The notes under the pieces: generated by a model | What the model was told of the DNA's origin: nothing | Database searches by the model: none | The model's input: only the letters and a program-made list of their open reading frames with translations | Origin: an uncultured Moraxellaceae bacterium | GTDB taxonomy: Bacteria > Pseudomonadota > Gammaproteobacteria > Pseudomonadales > Moraxellaceae | Direction: 5' to 3' | NCBI GenBank assembly: GCA_937928295.1 | Contig: CALEYY010000336.1 | Coordinates: 1 to 7,426 of the forward strand | DNA: 7,426 nucleotides | In this document: positions 1 to 6,457 of the stretch, piece by piece | Layout of the letters: the number at the start of each line of letters is the position of its first letter | How positions within the stretch are numbered: position 1 is the first letter of the stretch | Translations under genes and position numbers: made by a program

Positions 1-827
1 GCCTGGCGCGTGAAGGTCTTGAGCTTTTCGTTGAGCTCGAACGAGGCACCCTTAGGAAAGCGCAGACGGGCATAGACCGGATCGCCGACCAGCGGATAAC
101 CGATATGCGCCATGTGCACGCGAATCTGGTGGGTACGACCAGTTTCGAGCTGCACGCGGACATGGGTGTGATTGGGGAAGCGCTGCAAGATGCGGTAATG
201 CGTGACCGCCGGACGGCCGCCCGCGACCACGGCCATCTTCACGCGATCATGCGGATGCCGATCAATTGGCGCCTCCACGGTGCCGCCGGCGGTCATGTTG
301 CCGTAGCTGACGGCCTCGTATTCACGATAGACGCGCTTGTCGGACAACTGCGCAACCAGACTCGTGTGCGCAGTCAGGGTTTTCGCCACCACCATCAGGC
401 CGGTGGTATCGCGATCCAGTCGATGCACGATGCCGGCACGCGGCAATTGCGATAGCGAGGGTTCGTGATGCAGCAGTGCATTCATCAGCGTGCCCTGCGA
501 ATTGCCCGCCCCCGGATGCACCACCAGACCGGCGGGCTTGTTCAGCACCAGCAGCTGATCGTCTTCATGCACGATGTCCAGCGGGATGTCTTCGGCCAGC
601 GCCACAGTCTCGTCTTCGATGATGACAGCGACCACCAACGACTCGCCGCCCATGACTTTTTCTTTCGGCTTGGCTTGCTCGCCATCGAGCGTTAGCGTGC
701 CTTCCTGGATCCATTGCTTCAGGCGTTCACGCGAATACGCGGGAAACAACTGGGCCGCAGCCTGGTCAAGTCGGCTCCCGGCTAATTCGGGAGTGACGGT
801 GGCTTGCAGGGAAATCGCTTCAGACAT
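1..827 (-). CDS. rluD: 23S rRNA pseudouridine synthase RluD (3' end cut by window edge)
   Basis: RluD converts uridines 1911, 1915 and 1917 in helix 69 of 23S rRNA to pseudouridine, a late step of large-subunit maturation in the cytoplasm. The frame is open from the ATG at 827-825 to the left edge and gives 275 residues; E. coli RluD has 326, so about 50 C-terminal residues lie outside. An S4-type RNA-binding domain covers about residues 16-80 (GSRLDQ, then SRERLKQWI). The pseudouridine synthase domain follows: NKPAGLVVHPG at 96-106, the catalytic loop HRLDRDTTG at 135-143 with the expected nucleophile Asp138, and RTHQIRVH nearer the C-terminus. The visible end (FTRQA) matches the conserved FxRQALHA stretch. 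The start is chosen because the N-terminus aligns directly with E. coli RluD; no good Shine-Dalgarno precedes it. It is divergent from bamD, as in E. coli and Pseudomonas. RluC is the nearest alternative, but the S4 domain and motif spellings favour RluD. Confidence 0.96.
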   Translation of the reverse strand, partial: MSEAISLQATVTPELAGSRLDQAAAQLFPAYSRERLKQWIQEGTLTLDGEQAKPKEKVMGGESLVVAVIIEDETVALAEDIPLDIVHEDDQLLVLNKPAGLVVHPGAGNSQGTLMNALLHHEPSLSQLPRAGIVHRLDRDTTGLMVVAKTLTAHTSLVAQLSDKRVYREYEAVSYGNMTAGGTVEAPIDRHPHDRVKMAVVAGGRPAVTHYRILQRFPNHTHVRVQLETGRTHQIRVHMAHIGYPLVGDPVYARLRFPKGASFELNEKLKTFTRQ

Positions 828-830
828 GGT

Positions 831-859
831 TTGGCGGGCTCGTCGAGCTGGTGTTTAAT
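831..859 (+). promoter_or_regulatory. Candidate bamD promoter (sigma-70 type)
   Basis: TTGGCG at 831-836 (four of six matches to TTGACA) is followed after exactly 17 bases by TTTAAT at 854-859 (five of six matches to TATAAT). Transcription would begin near 866, giving a leader of about 45 bases before the bamD start. The -35 box begins only four bases upstream of the rluD start codon, and the predicted start region overlaps the rluD -10 box on the other strand, so the two promoters would compete for the same DNA. No sigma-E style signal was evident by eye. Confidence 0.45.
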
Positions 860-866
860 AGGCGGC

Positions 867-896
867 ATTGTACTCGCGCACCACGCTCGGTGCTCA
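867..896 (-). promoter_or_regulatory. Candidate rluD promoter
   Basis: On the minus strand a near-consensus -10 box TACAAT (872 down to 867; five of six matches to TATAAT) lies 39 bases before the rluD start. The best -35 candidate, TGAGCA at 896-891 with an 18-base spacer, matches only three of six positions, so the call rests mainly on the -10 box. The start of transcription would fall near 860 and leave a leader of about 33 bases. The element lies back-to-back with the bamD promoter candidate. This is motif reading only. Confidence 0.45.
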
Positions 897-901
897 TTGT
901 T

Positions 902-906
902 GGAAG
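902..906 (+). promoter_or_regulatory. Ribosome binding site deciding the bamD start
   Basis: GGAAG at 902-906 ends five bases before the ATG at 912. It supports this start over the in-frame ATG far upstream at 804, which lies inside rluD, and over the second ATG two codons downstream at 918. The chosen start gives a normal lipoprotein signal peptide. Confidence 0.7.
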
Positions 907-911
907 AATCC

Positions 912-1661
912 ATGAAAATGCTGATCGCTCGCCCGCTGTTGCTCGCCCTGCCGCTGGCATTGACTGCCTGCGCCGTCACTCCGAAAGTCACGGTCAAGTC
1001 GGAAGCGCAGTACTATCAGGAGGCCAATGCTTCTCTGAAGTCCGGCAACTACACCGGTGCAGTGACCGCCTACGAGGCGCTGGAATCGCAGTATCCGGTC
1101 GGCAATTACACCGAGCAGGCCCAGCTGGAAGTCATCTACGGCAAGCTCATGCAGGCTGACTACAGTGCCGCGATTGCGGCGGCTGATCGCTACCTACGCC
1201 TGCACCCAGAGTCGGCGCGCTTGGACTATGTGCTGTATCTGCGCGGCATCGCCAACTACAACGCCGATCAGGACGGCCTGCTCAAGCGCCTGCCGATCGA
1301 CATGGCGCATCGTGATCTGGGCCAGGCCAAGATCGCTTTTGATGACTTCCGCCAGCTGCTCACGCGCTACCCGGACAGCCCCTATGTGGCCGATGCCCGC
1401 CAGCGCATGATCTATCTGCGCAATCAGCTGGCCGAAGCCGAGCTGCATGTGGCGCGCTACTACCAGATGCGTGGTGCGCTGGTGGCCGTGATCAATCGTG
1501 CGCGCTGGGTCGTGGAAAACTACCCGGAAAGCAGTGCCGTGCCGGAAGCATTGCAACTGCTTGCCGACAATTACCAAAAGCTGGGCATGACCGATCTGGC
1601 CAAGCAGACCCGCGAGCTGCTGGCCGCCAACACGCCCGCTCAATCGTCCGCTCGCAACTGA
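912..1661 (+). CDS. bamD: Outer membrane protein assembly factor BamD (ComL lipoprotein)
   Basis: BamD is an essential lipoprotein of the BAM complex. It sits on the periplasmic face of the outer membrane and works with BamA to insert beta-barrel proteins. The product is 249 residues (E. coli BamD: 245). Residues 1-19 form a signal peptide (charged start, Leu/Ala-rich core) ending in a lipobox, LTAC, with lipidated Cys20. The mature part is a run of tetratricopeptide-type helical hairpins: YYQEANASLKSGNY (34-47), YPVGNYTEQAQLEVIYG (61-77), LDYVLYLRGIANY (104-116), AFDDFRQLLTRYPDSPY (142-158), and a final pair after RGALVAVINRARWVVENYP (188-205). YPVGNY and RGALVAVINR match well-known conserved BamD stretches. 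The gene is divergent from rluD. Its last 22 bases overlap the end of the convergent PilY1-like gene, so no intrinsic terminator fits between them. Confidence 0.96.
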   Translation: MKMLIARPLLLALPLALTACAVTPKVTVKSEAQYYQEANASLKSGNYTGAVTAYEALESQYPVGNYTEQAQLEVIYGKLMQADYSAAIAAADRYLRLHPESARLDYVLYLRGIANYNADQDGLLKRLPIDMAHRDLGQAKIAFDDFRQLLTRYPDSPYVADARQRMIYLRNQLAEAELHVARYYQMRGALVAVINRARWVVENYPESSAVPEALQLLADNYQKLGMTDLAKQTRELLAANTPAQSSARN

Positions 1662-4375
1662 CGCTGCCGTACTCGCTGGCGATAGCCCACCGGTACCACC
1701 ACTTTCGTGGCCTGGCTGTCGGTGGCGCTGATGCCCGACCAACGCAGTTCGCCCTCGGCACTTATCGACGGGTCACCCACGGCGTTGGCCGTCGCAGGCA
1801 GACTGGTTTCGGCTGCCGCTGATGTGCTGCCGAAAGACGCACTGCCGGCACGCCAGGGCCAGCGATAAATTCTAGCCTGCCAGGCCCAGTCGGGGCAGGC
1901 TCCGGCAAAGGACACTGGCGCTTCACTCGCCAGAATCAGCTGCTGATCCAGCCAGCGCGGCGGCTGGGCAATTAGCTCCGTGGCGGCCAATGTTCGTCGC
2001 CAGCCTGCTGCATGCGTTGGCGGTTGTGCGCCTGAGCTCCACAGCGGCAGGTCGCTGGCCGTGATGAGCGTCGTCTTGCTATCCAGAAATGTCATGACTG
2101 ATGCAGGCCTGACCGCGCCTGATGCCATCGTGGCTGCGCCCGCCAACGCGAGCGCTGGATAACGCCGATCCTGATCGTCGCGCAGCCAGGCCAAGGATGG
2201 CGGATAGGGATATGGCGTGCCCGTTGCCGAAAAGTCCGCTATTCGACTCAACGAAACCTGAATCGCGCTGGCCTGCATCGGTTTGGCCGCAATCCGCAAT
2301 CGCCAGACGCCGCCCAGCTCATCGACCCCATAGGCCAACAGCGCGCCATCAGTGGCGGTCAGGGTGCGCCAGGCGGCCTGCCAGCCACGCGTTAGCACGG
2401 TGTCGACATATTGCACGCTGGCATATTGCGATGCCGTTGCACTGCCCGCCTGCCAGAGCACACTGCCGGAACGACCATCGAGAATGAGCAGCTTTGTGCT
2501 CGCGGCCGGATCGGCGGCGCTGAGCAGCAACAGCGGCTGACGCTGGCCGGAGCTCAGCGTCAGTGGCAGCAGTGAAAGATTGCCCCAAAGCTTTGCTTGT
2601 GCAGGATGGCTACTGCTGCCGACCGGCAAGAAGCCGCTGCGAGGCTGCTCCGGCTGCGCAAGATCCAGTGCCACCAGCTGTCGGTCGACAAGGCCGTAAA
2701 GCCAGCGCTGGCCATTGCCATCGAGACCCGTTGCCGGATTGGCATTATTGCTGTCGGGCCAGTATGCCCAGTCATTTTCGCTGACCGCGTATTGCGTGTC
2801 GGCGGTGTTGATATCGAGTGCGGCATCCTGCGTAAGCTCTGCCCACAGCGATGCGCTTTGTGCTGGCCGCCATGCCCAGAGCCAGCGACCCTCGTTGCCA
2901 TCCTGCAATTGCACGCTGCCGTCGCTGCCGGCCCATAACAGATAGCCTTGGCGACCCGTGACAGTGGCAGCGCTGGGGCCGGAATCGAAATAGTGACTGA
3001 GGCCGCGCAAGGGCTCCGACAGTGGTGGCGAGGCTTGGCTTTGCCAGTAAGGATGAAGCTGCGCGAATGCCAGCCAGTTTGCACTCAGCGGCTGCAATGG
3101 CTGGCCGCTGGCACTGTCTGTGAGCCACGATGACAGCGGTAACGACGGACTGCTCATGGTGGGAGCCGGCGCGAGCTCACAGGCGGATGTTGAGCGGCAA
3201 GGCTGGAACTCAGTGCCGCCAGGCCAAGCTCGGCGACCTGCGACGGGCTGACTCCAGTCGCGATCAAGACCGAGCATATCCGTGCCGATGATGCGTGCCT
3301 TTTGATGCGACACGATGGCTGCCGGCGCAAGCTTTCGGTCACGCCATCGCGCCAGACTGGCGACCATGTCGGGCTGCGTGGGTGTGACGAACAGCGCTGC
3401 CGGCTTGGCGCAGGCGGTACTCGCACTCAGCATCTGTTGAGTCAGCTGCTTTAGTGCTGCGTCATTGACCGGCAGTTGCACGCCCTCGCCCGCCAGCAGG
3501 CCGTGCAGCTGACGCAGCAATTGCTCGCGACCGCTGCGCTGGGCGCCGTCATCGCGCCAAGTGATGTTGATTTTTACCGGCGATGAGACCTGCCATGACG
3601 CCCATGCACCCTGCTGATCGGCAGCTTGTGCCTCCAGCAGGATTCTCCACGGCCAAGGCGGAATCTGCCCGATATGACCAGCCTGTTGCCAGGCCGTGAT
3701 CGCGCTGTGCAGCAGCAAGCGGGCTGTCGAGCCGGATGGGTCGGCGCGCACTTGTGGGGGCGACAAACCCTGCTCAAAGCCATCGGCAAATCGCAATCGA
3801 AGCACAGGCCAATGCGCGGGAGAGATGCGCAGCGGCAAGTCCAAAACTAGCTCAGACAAACTGACCGGGCCATCCGGCATAGGCCAGCGCAAGATCAATG
3901 CCTGCTGCTGGCCCAAGGGCCAGGATTGGTCATCGCTCGCCTGCGCTTGCGTGTTGCGGATCAGGCTGAGCTGCCGCGAGAAAGTCTGACCGGGCCAGGT
4001 CGTGAGCGAATCCAGCGGCTGGGCGGGATGCAGGACTTCGGCTGCAGCGCCGGCCTGCGTGACGGCCAGCAGACCGAGCTCGACACCGCCAGATGGCAGC
4101 ACGCGCTGCGCCGGCCATGGGCTGGTGATTTCGCTCGCGAAGGCATCGATCAAGCGGCTGAGTGGCTGGGTATCGGTCGTGATGGCATCTGCTTGCGTAT
4201 CTAGGGTCAGCCAGAGCTTGGGCGACAGCTCTAGTGACGGCTCTGATAACAACAGCGGTGGCTGGCCATATCGGGAATGCGGCAACAGAGGCTCAGCCTG
4301 CGCGCACAGGCAGAGCAGCAACAGAGCAATGCTTTTGACGATCGTGTATTTGAAAGCCGTGTATTTGCAAAACAT
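1640..4375 (-). CDS. PilY1-like type IV pilus protein with degenerate N-terminal domain
   Basis: Predicted secreted protein of 911 residues. Residues 1-27 are a signal peptide ending AQA before Glu28. The C-terminal part, about 464-843, reads as a PilY1 beta-propeller (Pfam Neisseria_PilC type): GYLLWAGSDGSVQLQDGNEG (477-496, like VYVGANDGMLHAFDAATG), RWLYGLVDRQLVALDL (557-572), LLLLSAADP to LLILDGRSGSVLW (615-641), AYGVDELGGVWRLRI (681-695, like YAGDLxGNLWRFD), GWRRTLAATE (791-800, like GWYLDLxxxGE) and ACPDWAWQARIYRW (826-839). The C-terminus (KVVVPVGYRQRVRQRQL) resembles the usual GRxSWRQ end. PilY1/PilC proteins sit at the type IV pilus tip, promote pilus assembly and act in adhesion or surface sensing. 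Near the N-terminus, PPLLLSEPSLELSPKLWLTLD (39-59) resembles the PilY1 segment before the von Willebrand A metal site, but the DxSxS motif is replaced by DTQAD. Residues about 100-450 were not recognised. No minor pilin genes are adjacent. The family is fairly sure; a working pilus role is inferred. Confidence 0.8.
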   Translation of the reverse strand: MFCKYTAFKYTIVKSIALLLLCLCAQAEPLLPHSRYGQPPLLLSEPSLELSPKLWLTLDTQADAITTDTQPLSRLIDAFASEITSPWPAQRVLPSGGVELGLLAVTQAGAAAEVLHPAQPLDSLTTWPGQTFSRQLSLIRNTQAQASDDQSWPLGQQQALILRWPMPDGPVSLSELVLDLPLRISPAHWPVLRLRFADGFEQGLSPPQVRADPSGSTARLLLHSAITAWQQAGHIGQIPPWPWRILLEAQAADQQGAWASWQVSSPVKINITWRDDGAQRSGREQLLRQLHGLLAGEGVQLPVNDAALKQLTQQMLSASTACAKPAALFVTPTQPDMVASLARWRDRKLAPAAIVSHQKARIIGTDMLGLDRDWSQPVAGRRAWPGGTEFQPCRSTSACELAPAPTMSSPSLPLSSWLTDSASGQPLQPLSANWLAFAQLHPYWQSQASPPLSEPLRGLSHYFDSGPSAATVTGRQGYLLWAGSDGSVQLQDGNEGRWLWAWRPAQSASLWAELTQDAALDINTADTQYAVSENDWAYWPDSNNANPATGLDGNGQRWLYGLVDRQLVALDLAQPEQPRSGFLPVGSSSHPAQAKLWGNLSLLPLTLSSGQRQPLLLLSAADPAASTKLLILDGRSGSVLWQAGSATASQYASVQYVDTVLTRGWQAAWRTLTATDGALLAYGVDELGGVWRLRIAAKPMQASAIQVSLSRIADFSATGTPYPYPPSLAWLRDDQDRRYPALALAGAATMASGAVRPASVMTFLDSKTTLITASDLPLWSSGAQPPTHAAGWRRTLAATELIAQPPRWLDQQLILASEAPVSFAGACPDWAWQARIYRWPWRAGSASFGSTSAAAETSLPATANAVGDPSISAEGELRWSGISATDSQATKVVVPVGYRQRVRQRQLRADD

Positions 4376-4475
4376 CCGGTCTCCTCCTTGAGACTCGTTG
4401 TTCTGTAAAGCTAGACCACGATGTTTCGTTTCGCTAGGCGGGTAACCGTTTATTTGCGCGCTGCTTTTACGCGCC
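4376..4475. other. Intergenic spacer between nadE and the PilY1-like gene
   Basis: One hundred bases separate the nadE stop from the next same-strand start. Apart from the ribosome binding site I see only a short inverted pair, GCGCG (4456-4460) with CGCGC (4470-4474), around a 9-base loop and without a T-run on either strand. No convincing promoter or terminator was found, so read-through from nadE is possible but unproven. Confidence 0.5.
4381..4389 (-). promoter_or_regulatory. Strong Shine-Dalgarno fixing the PilY1-like gene start
   Basis: The minus strand reads AAGGAGGAG here, an almost perfect anti-16S match, ending five bases before the ATG at 4375-4373. It shows that translation starts at MFCKYTAF, giving a clean signal peptide, and not at the in-frame ATG at 4498, which lies inside the 3' end of nadE. 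It is by far the strongest ribosome binding site in the window. Confidence 0.85.
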
Positions 4476-6101
4476 TTACGCGCCGATTTTCCAGCCATTC
4501 ACGATCGGATAGCGACGATCCTTGCCGAAGCCGCGCTGGGTAATGCGCGGGCCGGTGGCCGCCTGCCGGCGCTTGTATTCGTTGATGTCCACCAGCCTGA
4601 GCACGCGCAGCACCGTCTCGCGATCAAAACCGGCTGCGATGATGGCCTCGGCGCTTTCATCGCACTCGACATAGCGGCGCAGGATTTCGTCCAGTACCGG
4701 ATAGGGCGGCAGCGAGTCTTCGTCCTTCTGATCCGGGGCCAGTTCTGCAGATGGCGGCCGGTCAATCACGCGCTGCGGGATCGGCGGATGCGCCGGCGAC
4801 TGCGCGTTGCGCCATTCGCAGAGCCTGAATACCAGCGTTTTCGGCACATCCTTGAGCACATCGAAGCCGCCCGCCATGTCGCCATAGAGCGTGGCATAAC
4901 CCACCGACATCTCGGATTTGTTGCCGGTGGTGAGCACCAAATAGCCGAGCTTGTTGGAGATGGCCATGAGCAACACGCCGCGCGAACGCGCCTGCAGATT
5001 CTCTTCGGTCTTATCGGCGGCCATACCGGCGAAAGTATCCACCAGCGTCGCGCTGAAAGCCTCGACCATGGGCGCGATGCTGAGCACGGAATAATGCACG
5101 CCCAGAGTCTTCGCCTCCTCCTCGGCATCGTCCAGGCTGATCTGGGCCGTGTAGCGATAGGGCATCATGACCGCGCGCACGCGTTCGGCACCGAGCGCAT
5201 CGACCGCAACCGCCAGCGTCAGCGCCGAATCGATACCGCCCGACAGGCCGAGCACGATGCCCTTGAAGCCGCACTTGTTGGTGTAGTCGCGCACCGCCAG
5301 CACCAGCGCCTGATAGACCGAGGCTTCCAGCGATGGCATCGGCTCTTGCTGTGCTGGCCGGAAGCGCTGCGTGGCGGCATCGAAATCGACGCAGTACAGG
5401 CCGGCCTCGAACCACGGCGCTTGCAGAGCCAGCGTGCCATCGGCCTGAAGCACGAACGAGCCGCCATCGAAGATCAGCTCATCCTGGCCGCCGACGAGGT
5501 TGCAATAGACCACCGGCAGCGCGGTTTCGCGGCAACGCTCGGCGACCACGGCCTGGCGCTCGCTGGCCTTGCCGGCATGAAACGGCGAGGCATTCAGGTT
5601 CAGGATCAGCTCGGCACCGGCGGCCTTGGCGGCCTGAGCCGGAGCCACATGCCAGATGTCTTCGCAGATGGTCAGCGCCAGCCGCAGGCCGTTCTGCTCG
5701 AACACCACGGCATCGTGACCGGGCACGAAATAGCGTCGCTCATCGAATACCTGATTATTAGGCAGCTGCTGCTTGGCGTAGCGCGCCAGCACAACGCCGT
5801 CACGCAGCGCCCAGGCGGCATTGCGCAGGCCATCCGCATGCGTTTCCGGCAAGCCAAACACCAGCGTGATACCGCGCACCGCGCTCAGCAGCGCCAGCGC
5901 CTGCTCCACACGCAGCGCCAGACTCGGGCGCAGCAGCAAATCCTCGGGCGGGTAGCCAGTCAGGCTCAGCTCGGGAAAGACAATGACATCGGCGCGATGC
6001 TGGTCGCGCGCCAGCTCGGCAGAGCGGATGAGCTGCGCGGTATTGCCGGGAATGTCGCCGACCAGGAGGTTGAGCTGGGCAAGAGCAATGCGTACGGACA
6101 T
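4476..6101 (-). CDS. nadE: Glutamine-dependent NAD+ synthetase
   Basis: The enzyme catalyses the last step of NAD synthesis in the cytoplasm: nicotinic acid adenine dinucleotide is adenylated with ATP and amidated with ammonia released from glutamine. The product is 541 residues, usual for the two-domain bacterial form. The N-terminal nitrilase/amidase domain (about 1-260) shows the Glu-Lys-Cys triad: Glu44 in FPELSLTGYPPEDLL, Lys110 in YAKQQLPN and Cys146 in LTICEDIWH. The synthetase domain has the ATP pyrophosphatase loop SGGIDS (287-292), MPYRYT (313-318), SNKLGYL, and TTGNKSEMSVGYATLYGDMAGGF from 391, followed by a C-terminal YKRRQAATGPRI segment. The presence of the amidase domain means glutamine, and not only free ammonia, can serve as nitrogen donor. 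The start ATG at 6101-6099 gives the standard N-terminus (MSVRIALAQLN) despite a weak ribosome binding site. It is divergent from the small PP0621-type gene and upstream of the PilY1-like gene on the same strand. All key residues are intact. Confidence 0.97.
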   Translation of the reverse strand: MSVRIALAQLNLLVGDIPGNTAQLIRSAELARDQHRADVIVFPELSLTGYPPEDLLLRPSLALRVEQALALLSAVRGITLVFGLPETHADGLRNAAWALRDGVVLARYAKQQLPNNQVFDERRYFVPGHDAVVFEQNGLRLALTICEDIWHVAPAQAAKAAGAELILNLNASPFHAGKASERQAVVAERCRETALPVVYCNLVGGQDELIFDGGSFVLQADGTLALQAPWFEAGLYCVDFDAATQRFRPAQQEPMPSLEASVYQALVLAVRDYTNKCGFKGIVLGLSGGIDSALTLAVAVDALGAERVRAVMMPYRYTAQISLDDAEEEAKTLGVHYSVLSIAPMVEAFSATLVDTFAGMAADKTEENLQARSRGVLLMAISNKLGYLVLTTGNKSEMSVGYATLYGDMAGGFDVLKDVPKTLVFRLCEWRNAQSPAHPPIPQRVIDRPPSAELAPDQKDEDSLPPYPVLDEILRRYVECDESAEAIIAAGFDRETVLRVLRLVDINEYKRRQAATGPRITQRGFGKDRRYPIVNGWKIGA

Positions 6102-6172
6102 GTTTTTAGCTTGCAGTCGTGTCGAAGTTGCCTAGGATAGTCGAGGTCTGGCCCAAGCTGAAGGAAACACTG
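6102..6172. promoter_or_regulatory. Divergent promoter region between nadE and the PP0621-type gene
   Basis: This 71-base divergent spacer must hold the start signals for both genes. The only clear -10-like element is TAGGAT at 6133-6138 (plus strand, four of six matches). It overlaps the palindrome CCTAGG at 6131-6136, and its complement TATCCT could serve the nadE direction. TTGCAG upstream on the plus strand is a weak -35 at 16 bases. These calls are weak and rest mostly on gene orientation. Confidence 0.35.
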
Positions 6173-6433
6173 ATGGCGATCCTGATTCGTTTTTTGATAT
6201 TCGCGGCGCTGGCCTGGTATGGCTACCGGCTGGTTCGCCAGTTGCTCGACAAGCAGGCGCTGCCGCCAACGCAAGACGGCAACGCATCCAGCCCGAAAAA
6301 TCCGCAAGCCATGCTGGCCTGCGCGCAATGCGGCGTGCATGTGCCGGTGGGCGAAAGCACACAATCTCGCGGCAAGGTGTTTTGCAGCGAGGCGCATCGC
6401 GATAGCTATTTTCGCGAGCATCCGCCGGGCTGA
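6173..6433 (+). CDS. PP0621-type small membrane-anchored zinc-ribbon-like protein
   Basis: The product is 86 residues of unknown function. Residues 1-24 form a single membrane segment (MAILIRFLIFAALAWYGYRL) followed by positive charges. A polar linker runs from about 26 to 45. A compact putative metal-binding module follows: Cys50-x2-Cys53-Gly-Val-His56, then Cys71-Ser-Glu-x-His75, spaced like a treble-clef or TRASH-like zinc knuckle. This layout (N-terminal helix, CxxCGVHxP, FCSxxH) matches small proteins annotated as PP0621 family after a Pseudomonas putida locus that lies near comL; the assignment is from memory. The start at 6173 is chosen for AAGGAA at 6161-6166 with a 6-base spacing; an in-frame ATG at 6119 would add 18 unrelated residues before the membrane helix. 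The gene is divergent from nadE and convergent with thiO. The module probably faces the cytoplasm, but topology is inferred. Confidence 0.8.
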   Translation: MAILIRFLIFAALAWYGYRLVRQLLDKQALPPTQDGNASSPKNPQAMLACAQCGVHVPVGESTQSRGKVFCSEAHRDSYFREHPPG

Positions 6434-6442
6434 CTCAGCCCG
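6426..6442. terminator. Candidate bidirectional terminator hairpin
   Basis: CGGGCTG (6426-6432) pairs perfectly with CAGCCCG (6436-6442) around a 3-base loop, giving a 7-base-pair G+C-rich stem between two convergent genes. The stem includes the TGA stop (6431-6433) of the PP0621-type gene. Downstream on the plus strand is CTATTTCA, a poor T-run, and there is none on the minus side, so function as an intrinsic terminator is uncertain. Confidence 0.4.
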
Positions 6443-6457
6443 CTATTTCAAGCGCTG

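Noticed and set aside
105..695. Two plus-strand frames at 105-455 and 465-695
   Set aside because: Both are the mirror of rluD, whose catalytic and S4 motifs are intact on the minus strand.
804..911. Upstream ATG at 804 as start of bamD
   Set aside because: It lies inside rluD and would bury the lipoprotein signal peptide 36 residues into the protein.
1681..1725. Small inverted repeat CCAC-TTTC-GTGG near 1695-1715 as the bamD terminator
   Set aside because: Only four base pairs, no T-run, and it lies in the coding sequence of the convergent gene.
1194..1742. A 182-codon minus-strand frame opposite bamD
   Set aside because: It is antisense to bamD, matches no family I know and has the composition of a shadow frame.
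4456..4474. GCGCG/CGCGC inverted pair after nadE as a terminator
   Set aside because: The stem is only five base pairs with a 9-base loop and no T-run follows on either strand.
4376..4498. Upstream ATG at 4498 as start of the PilY1-like gene
   Set aside because: It would add 41 residues without a signal peptide and overlap the nadE 3' end; the ATG at 4375 has a near-perfect ribosome binding site and a proper signal peptide.
4788..6140. A 450-codon open frame on the plus strand, opposite nadE
   Set aside because: It is fully antisense to an intact, motif-complete nadE, its product is rich in His, Arg and Gln as mirror frames in G+C-rich DNA usually are, and it shows no recognisable domain.
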